IMG/VR virus record: IMGVR_UViG_3300044617_001193
Coordinates: 1-33,213 of that record
Origin: a virus
Length of the DNA stretch: 33,213 nucleotides
Reading direction: 5' to 3' (one strand)
The position numbers and the translations under genes were made by a program. Under the pieces are notes generated by a model. It was not told where the DNA came from and searched no databases. It worked only from the letters and a program-made list of their open reading frames with translations. This document shows positions 28,973 through 33,213 of the stretch, in pieces (position 1 is the stretch's first letter; every line of letters begins with the position of its first letter).

Positions 28973-31492
28973 TCAATCGCCAAAGGCGTCGAGCTTTACG
29001 ACCAGCGCCCGCACGGTCAGCGGGTAGGGCAGGGTTTGCCGGAGATACAGGTCGCTCGCGTCGGAGTAGTTGCCCGCGATGACCACCTCGGCATCGCCGG
29101 AAAATGGCGGCGGGCTGGCGTCCATCGGGTCGTCGAAGTCCCGCGGGTAGACCCACAGCCACTCGGTGCCGTCGGTCGAGAACTCCCCGCCCAGCGACTT
29201 GTAGAGGCTGACCTCGGCGCGGTTGATCCGCTTGGTCCGTCCGCGGGTTGAGCCGTCCTGCAAGTCAAAATCGAACTTCATGGGCAGGATGGTCGAGGTG
29301 AAGGGCAGACCGGCCAGCACCTTGGTAAACGTACGGTCGAGGGTGATCTGCCCGCTGGCGACAACCTCGTCCGGCTGGACGGCCCCCTCGGCCAAGATTC
29401 CCGCCGTCTTGCCCTCAAGATGCGAAAGTCCCGTAATGGTCGCGGTGGCCGCGCCGGAATAGCGTTTGGCACAGTCCAGATACCACCAGTCGGCCTTGGT
29501 CTGGGTTTCAAAGTTGGCGCGGTTGTCGGCCTTGAATCGTTCGATGTAGCGTTTGGTTTGGCCATTGATCGTGCGCTTGACGCAGAACCACACCTCGTCG
29601 TCCGCGCCCGCCAGTCCGTAAACGGTGGCCACGCTTTCAAAGTCGCCATCGGTCGTGTGCCGGTGCCACGCAACCACGTTCTGGTCGCGCTCGTAGGACA
29701 TGCCCACCAGTTGGCCATCGCCCCTCACCGCCCAGAGGATGGCGTCCGGCTGCTGTTGGAAAGCCAGTTCGACGATCTCGCCCTCGGTGATGTGTTCGGA
29801 CAAAACGGTTAGATCCGGCGCAACCCAGCCGTCGCGGTCAAAGTTGTAGGTTAGCTCGCGCACCTTGCGCCCGCGGCGCTGGACAAAGAGCAGGACGTCG
29901 TTGAGCAGGATGGCCCGCATGGTCTTGGAACCAAAAGACGACTGCTTCTGTGCTTGGATGTTCGACGCGCTGAACGGCTGACCGCTGTCAGCCCCGCCAA
30001 TCGTCCACTCATCGCCCGAAGTCCCCAGCATGAGACGCTTCTGGCTGAACATCCACGCGATGCGGTTGCCCTCGCTGCTGGCCACGCTGAACTGCAACCC
30101 GCTGTCGGCGGCGCTGCCCAGTTGGAAGTCCTCAAAGTCGTCGGTCTTGCTGCACCAAACGGTGTTCGGCTGGTGGGCGGTGCCGCCAAAGCACAGCCTT
30201 TGCTCATGGATGGCCACGGCCCGCGGGTATCCGCGCACACCGGAGAACGCGGCCTCGCTCCACTGGGCGGTGCCGGTGATCGTCGATCCCAGCCACTTGT
30301 CCACCGTTGCTCCGGCGCTGGTGCCGCTGGCCACGCTGTTGATCGTGACCGTCCCTCCGGAATTGAAGTCGGTCGATTCAAGAAACACGCGGGCGTTGGT
30401 GTTGGAAACGTAGTCGGTGATGCGGAGCTTGAGGCCCACACGCTCGTTCTCGGTGCCGGTCGCGGTGAAGTTGCGGGCGGTGGTCAGCGAAGTAAATTCC
30501 CGCACCACCTCCATTTGCGTGAGGTTTTGCACGGGCGCATCGCTGGCCGACGCCGCGCCGCTGTTGGCTACAGTAAAGGTGTAGGTGTTGGCTCCGGTGA
30601 CGGTGATGGTGTAGGTTCCGGCAAAGGGCGCGGCGACGGTGGAGGGAATGAAAACCTCGTCGCCCGTGGCGTAGCCGTGCGCGGTGCAGGTCGCGGTCGC
30701 GGTGGTTGTCGAGCGGGCCAGACTGGTCAAATCCCGCCCGCCGTTGGCGTCCATTTTGGCCTGCGGAATGCGGAGGATGCGAATCCTGCCCAGCCAAGTG
30801 CCGACGGTGGTGATCGTCCAACTGCCTTGAATGTCGAGCGTGCTTTGGCTGACCTTGTTGGCGTCCACAGTTTCGTTGATGCCGCCGCTGTTGCGCGGCC
30901 ACTGGATGGCCCATTGGCTACTCACATGGTCCGCTTGGAAAACAGACGCGCTGGCGGTCAACGTGGCGCTGCCGGTGGCCGCGGAGGAGGCAATCGTCGT
31001 GGCGGTGATGTTTTGGTCAAGGAGCGGAGGATATTTCCACTTCACCGTGGCCAGCGTCCAGTTGGTGTCGGCCAAGCGGGTCAGCTTGCGCGGCGCGTGG
31101 TTGGCGTGCGCCAAGTACATGATGTCGTTGACCTGCACATACTGGATTTCGCGCAGTTCACTCTCTTGGTAGGGGCTGACGATTTCCAAGGGCGAGCCGC
31201 CGGAGAGGACCGGCCCGTTGTTGCCCCACACGCGGATGTACTGGTGGCCAAACTCCAAAACAAAGCGGGTCGTCACCGAAAAGTTAAACCCGATCAAGCG
31301 GCACTGCCGGTCGTCGTTTTTGGCGTTGCCCAGATACTCGGTTCCGGCCCGCCGGTAGACGCCGCCGTAGGGCAAAACGATCATGTTCTCCAAGGTGCGG
31401 CAACCGCTGCGGTACTTTTCGACGTCGCTGCGGGCGTCCATGTACGGACTCAACTCGCCTGCGTTGAGGGCGGAAACGAGGAGGTTCGGCAT
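28973..31492 (-). CDS. Tail tubular/nozzle protein, gp12-like
   Basis: This 839-aa protein forms the distal tail tube. The opening MPNLLVSALNAGELSPYMDARSD is a strong signature of the family, as is the later ENMIVLPYGGVYRRAGTEYLG. A middle segment around residues 265-310, with CTAHGYATGDEVF and TITVTGANTYTFTV, resembles an FCCH-type insertion. The C-terminus is strand-rich (LDGSTRG-like loops, then LYLRQTLPYPLTV). It follows the gp11-like adaptor and precedes the internal proteins, as in T7-like tails. Confidence 0.82.
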   Translation of the reverse strand: MPNLLVSALNAGELSPYMDARSDVEKYRSGCRTLENMIVLPYGGVYRRAGTEYLGNAKNDDRQCRLIGFNFSVTTRFVLEFGHQYIRVWGNNGPVLSGGSPLEIVSPYQESELREIQYVQVNDIMYLAHANHAPRKLTRLADTNWTLATVKWKYPPLLDQNITATTIASSAATGSATLTASASVFQADHVSSQWAIQWPRNSGGINETVDANKVSQSTLDIQGSWTITTVGTWLGRIRILRIPQAKMDANGGRDLTSLARSTTTATATCTAHGYATGDEVFIPSTVAAPFAGTYTITVTGANTYTFTVANSGAASASDAPVQNLTQMEVVREFTSLTTARNFTATGTENERVGLKLRITDYVSNTNARVFLESTDFNSGGTVTINSVASGTSAGATVDKWLGSTITGTAQWSEAAFSGVRGYPRAVAIHEQRLCFGGTAHQPNTVWCSKTDDFEDFQLGSAADSGLQFSVASSEGNRIAWMFSQKRLMLGTSGDEWTIGGADSGQPFSASNIQAQKQSSFGSKTMRAILLNDVLLFVQRRGRKVRELTYNFDRDGWVAPDLTVLSEHITEGEIVELAFQQQPDAILWAVRGDGQLVGMSYERDQNVVAWHRHTTDGDFESVATVYGLAGADDEVWFCVKRTINGQTKRYIERFKADNRANFETQTKADWWYLDCAKRYSGAATATITGLSHLEGKTAGILAEGAVQPDEVVASGQITLDRTFTKVLAGLPFTSTILPMKFDFDLQDGSTRGRTKRINRAEVSLYKSLGGEFSTDGTEWLWVYPRDFDDPMDASPPPFSGDAEVVIAGNYSDASDLYLRQTLPYPLTVRALVVKLDAFGD

Positions 31493-31495
31493 GGC

Positions 31496-32101
31496 CTACT
31501 GGCTGCTCGGAAATTTGGTGAAGCGGGCCGCGACCAAATCGCTGCTGACCCACGGCATCTTGCGCTGGAGGCGAGCCTCAAAGGCGTCGGCCATGCGGGC
31601 CTTGGGTCCGGTCAGCGCCTCGTACTCTTGCAGGAGTTCCTGCGGCATGTTGCGGCTTCCGGTTAAGGGTCCGGCCAAGCGCGAGGCCAGCATGGTGGCC
31701 AAGGCGTGGACGAAGAGCGGGTGGTAAAATGCGCCGTCTTCCACGCGCCCGATGTAGCGGACATTGGCCTCCTCGGCGTTGGTCAGAAGCTGATCGGCTT
31801 CAACGGAAAATTCCCCGAAGCGTTCGGTCGGCTCGTAGCCGTTGAGTTGCACCACGCGCAGGCAATCGACCGGCAACTGGTAGGCGAAGTCCCATTCGCT
31901 TTGCGGGGATTCGGACAGGCGGTTGAGCGCGGCGCGGCGCATGGCGAAGTTCCAGCGGTGGCCTTGGAGGACTTCGTCGCGGGTCTGGGCGTAGAAACGG
32001 CTGCAAAACTGGGCCTGTTTGCTTTGATCGGTCAGCGCCATGATTGGCGAGATGCCCAGCTTGGCCAAAGCCAAGTTGCAGATGGAGGTTTCGTCGGCCA
32101 T
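31496..32101 (-). CDS. Tail adaptor, gp11-like
   Basis: This 201-aa protein is a head-tail adaptor. The start MADETSICNLALAKLGIS is typical, followed by FYAQTRDEVLQGHRWNFAMRR and a conserved strand-rich middle (WDFAYQLPVDCLRV). The C-terminal part (HALATMLASRLAGPLTGS) is helical. It joins the capsid-side gene to the nozzle gene. The start ATG at 32101 lies just beyond a terminator-like hairpin. Confidence 0.8.
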   Translation of the reverse strand: MADETSICNLALAKLGISPIMALTDQSKQAQFCSRFYAQTRDEVLQGHRWNFAMRRAALNRLSESPQSEWDFAYQLPVDCLRVVQLNGYEPTERFGEFSVEADQLLTNAEEANVRYIGRVEDGAFYHPLFVHALATMLASRLAGPLTGSRNMPQELLQEYEALTGPKARMADAFEARLQRKMPWVSSDLVAARFTKFPSSQ

Positions 32102-32116
32102 GAAATTGGAAAAGGG

Positions 32117-32141
32117 GGCAGACTATTGAAGCCGGTCTGCC
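32117..32141 (-). terminator. Terminator-like hairpin
   Basis: On the minus strand GGCAGAC pairs with GTCTGCC (7 bp, 11-base loop), then CCCTTTTCC. The short T run and location suggest attenuation between the capsid-side genes and the tail adaptor gene. Confidence 0.5.
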
Positions 32142-32159
32142 AGCGGCTGTGAGTTCCCG

Positions 32160-32630
32160 TTAGGGCATGCGGAACGCGAGCAGGAAGCTGATCTTCTTGC
32201 CTGCGGTGACCGCGTTGGTGCGGGTGATCGCCGCGATGACACGCTGGGTGTCGGCGGTGACCGCATAACGCGGGAGGACGCTGGCCCCGATGTTCGGGGT
32301 GACAGCGGCGGAACCGGCGGTCGAACTGTTCAGCGAGATGGAGGTCGCGCTGTAACGGTCGGCGTCACCGGCGTCCCCGATGGTCGGGAGCGCCACGACG
32401 GAGCCGCCCAAAGACGCCTCGTTGTTGACGCGCCACAGTTCGGGCAGCGGGATAGCGCCGACGGGGAGGACGGCAACTTCGATGTTGTCGCCCGTGGCCG
32501 CTTCGGTGCCGGTGCATGTGTAGGTCGCTTGCGCGTAGACCACATTGCCGGTGACGAGGTCACCATCAACGCGGTTGCGGACGTTAAGCGTCAGATTTTC
32601 TGGCGCGATGTCGGTGTAGAACGTAGCCAT
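32160..32630 (-). CDS. Small virion structural protein
   Basis: This 156-aa protein is beta-rich with a threonine-rich N-terminal part (MATFYTDIAPENLTLNVRNRVDGD). Later segments include NEASLGGSVVALPTIGDAG and RYAVTADTQRVIAAI. A protein of this size downstream of a capsid gene is often a head decoration or minor structural protein. A good Shine-Dalgarno (AAAGGAGA) precedes the ATG. No enzyme motif is seen. Confidence 0.58.
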   Translation of the reverse strand: MATFYTDIAPENLTLNVRNRVDGDLVTGNVVYAQATYTCTGTEAATGDNIEVAVLPVGAIPLPELWRVNNEASLGGSVVALPTIGDAGDADRYSATSISLNSSTAGSAAVTPNIGASVLPRYAVTADTQRVIAAITRTNAVTAGKKISFLLAFRMP

Positions 32631-32662
32631 ATTATGATTCTCCTTTGGTTAGTTGTTGATGA

Positions 32663-33213
32663 TTAGAGAACCTCGTCGGCTGCGATTTCGACGACCTTCT
32701 TCTCTTCCATGCGGGTCGCGCCAAGGCTCGCCACGGTGCGGATTTGCAGGGCGTGCGACTTGTCGGCGCGGATGTCCACATGCACCTTGCGACCGGCGTC
32801 GGCCAATTTGAGGCCGGAGCGGACGTAGGCGAAGCAGGTGCGGACACCAGTGCTGGAGTTGTAAGGCAGCAAGGACGACGCCACACGGCGGAACTTGAAG
32901 CCAAGGAAGGTGTCGATGTCGCCTTGGACGAGAGCCTTGACGCTGTTGAAGTCCGCGGAAGTAACTTCCGTGGTACGAAGCAGGTCTTGGATCTGTTTGG
33001 CCGACACCACAAGGACGCGAGGATCGCTGTCGTCCACTTCCGCCTCGTTGAGGAGGTAAGCGGCTTGGCGAAGTTTCGCGATGGTAAGGCCGCTGTTGGC
33101 AGCGACTCCGGTTTCGACGTAATCGACGGCGACCTTCTGGCCGGAGGGCAAGCTGGTCGGGGTCACGCCGGTTTCGCCCGTGTAGGCGGTGCCAAGCGCG
33201 GCGTCGATGATGG
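32663..33213 (-). CDS. Major capsid protein, C-terminal part (truncated by window edge)
   Basis: About 182 residues are visible, and the frame is open to the last base. The pattern matches a T7-like/Phage_capsid_2-type shell protein. It has LVVSAKQIQDLLRTTEVTSAD and LVQGDIDTFLGFKFRR, then the end ATRMEEKKVVEIAADEVL. The gene is the first of the window's transcription order. Its N-terminus lies outside. The family name is tentative because many capsid families share such a C-terminal style. Confidence 0.75.
   Translation of the reverse strand, partial: IIDAALGTAYTGETGVTPTSLPSGQKVAVDYVETGVAANSGLTIAKLRQAAYLLNEAEVDDSDPRVLVVSAKQIQDLLRTTEVTSADFNSVKALVQGDIDTFLGFKFRRVASSLLPYNSSTGVRTCFAYVRSGLKLADAGRKVHVDIRADKSHALQIRTVASLGATRMEEKKVVEIAADEVL

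Noticed and set aside
29954-31666. 570-aa plus-strand frame over the nozzle gene
   Set aside because: Shadow of a clearly recognisable gp12-like gene, and low-complexity G/V/A sequence.
1-33213. CRISPR array, tRNA or rRNA genes
   Set aside because: No regularly spaced repeats, and no cloverleaf or rRNA-like sequence was noticed by reading.
1-33213. T7-type RNA polymerase promoters as an explanation of the 12-base word
   Set aside because: The word is shorter than single-subunit polymerase promoters, is found in both orientations and inside genes, and no such polymerase is encoded in the window.

Overview
This window is most of the genome of a tailed phage or prophage. It has a T7-like (podovirus-type) head, tail and DNA-ejection module combined with a temperate, recombination-rich accessory half. 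Every gene I can support is on the minus strand except one tyrosine integrase on the plus strand (9470-10651). The DNA is GC-rich and densely packed, with many ATGA and TAATG stop/start overlaps. Several starts lack a Shine-Dalgarno and are preceded by an A/C-rich ACACAATG context. A lytic transglycosylase in the ejection module and an M15-type endolysin with holin-like proteins fit a Gram-negative host. Some families (the HNH protein, the RecT, the polyvalent giant protein) remind me of Verrucomicrobia and related phages, but I cannot verify the host.

In transcription order (right to left): the C-terminal part of the major capsid protein (cut by the window edge), a small virion protein followed by a terminator-like hairpin, a gp11-like tail adaptor, a gp12-like tail nozzle, an acetyltransferase-like protein, a gp14-like internal protein, a 753-aa internal protein with a C-terminal lytic transglycosylase, and a 2741-aa giant ejection/polyvalent protein (17203-25428). 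Next come a gp17-like tail-fibre anchor, three small fibre or collar proteins (two of them paralogues), a fibre-assembly-like protein, a membrane/coiled-coil protein, a small virion protein, a glycine-rich adhesin and its partner. The lysis cassette follows: two holin-like proteins, a 49-aa ORF with a possible ATA start, an M15 peptidase and a 27-aa membrane peptide that runs antisense into the 3' end of int.

The left third holds the divergently transcribed integrase with a repeat-rich, probable attP/regulatory region, two small ribbon-helix-helix (RHH) regulators with matching palindromic ACTGTC-N-GACAGT operators, small unknown proteins, a RecT annealase with a RecE-like PD-(D/E)XK exonuclease, a RusA resolvase, two HNH proteins, a replication-type helix-turn-helix protein, an SSB-tail-like protein, a possible PD-(D/E)XK protein, and terS followed by the start of terL. 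Because the left edge enters terL and the right edge lies in the capsid gene, with the same direction of transcription, the sequence may be a nearly complete circular genome lacking only the rest of terL, portal, scaffold and the capsid N-terminus.

The strongest unexplained signal is a 12-base word, GGTTTAGTCAAA or its complement. It occurs exactly eight times, plus two one-mismatch copies, at wide spacing across the window, and about half of the exact copies sit in the very small intergenic fraction next to start codons.
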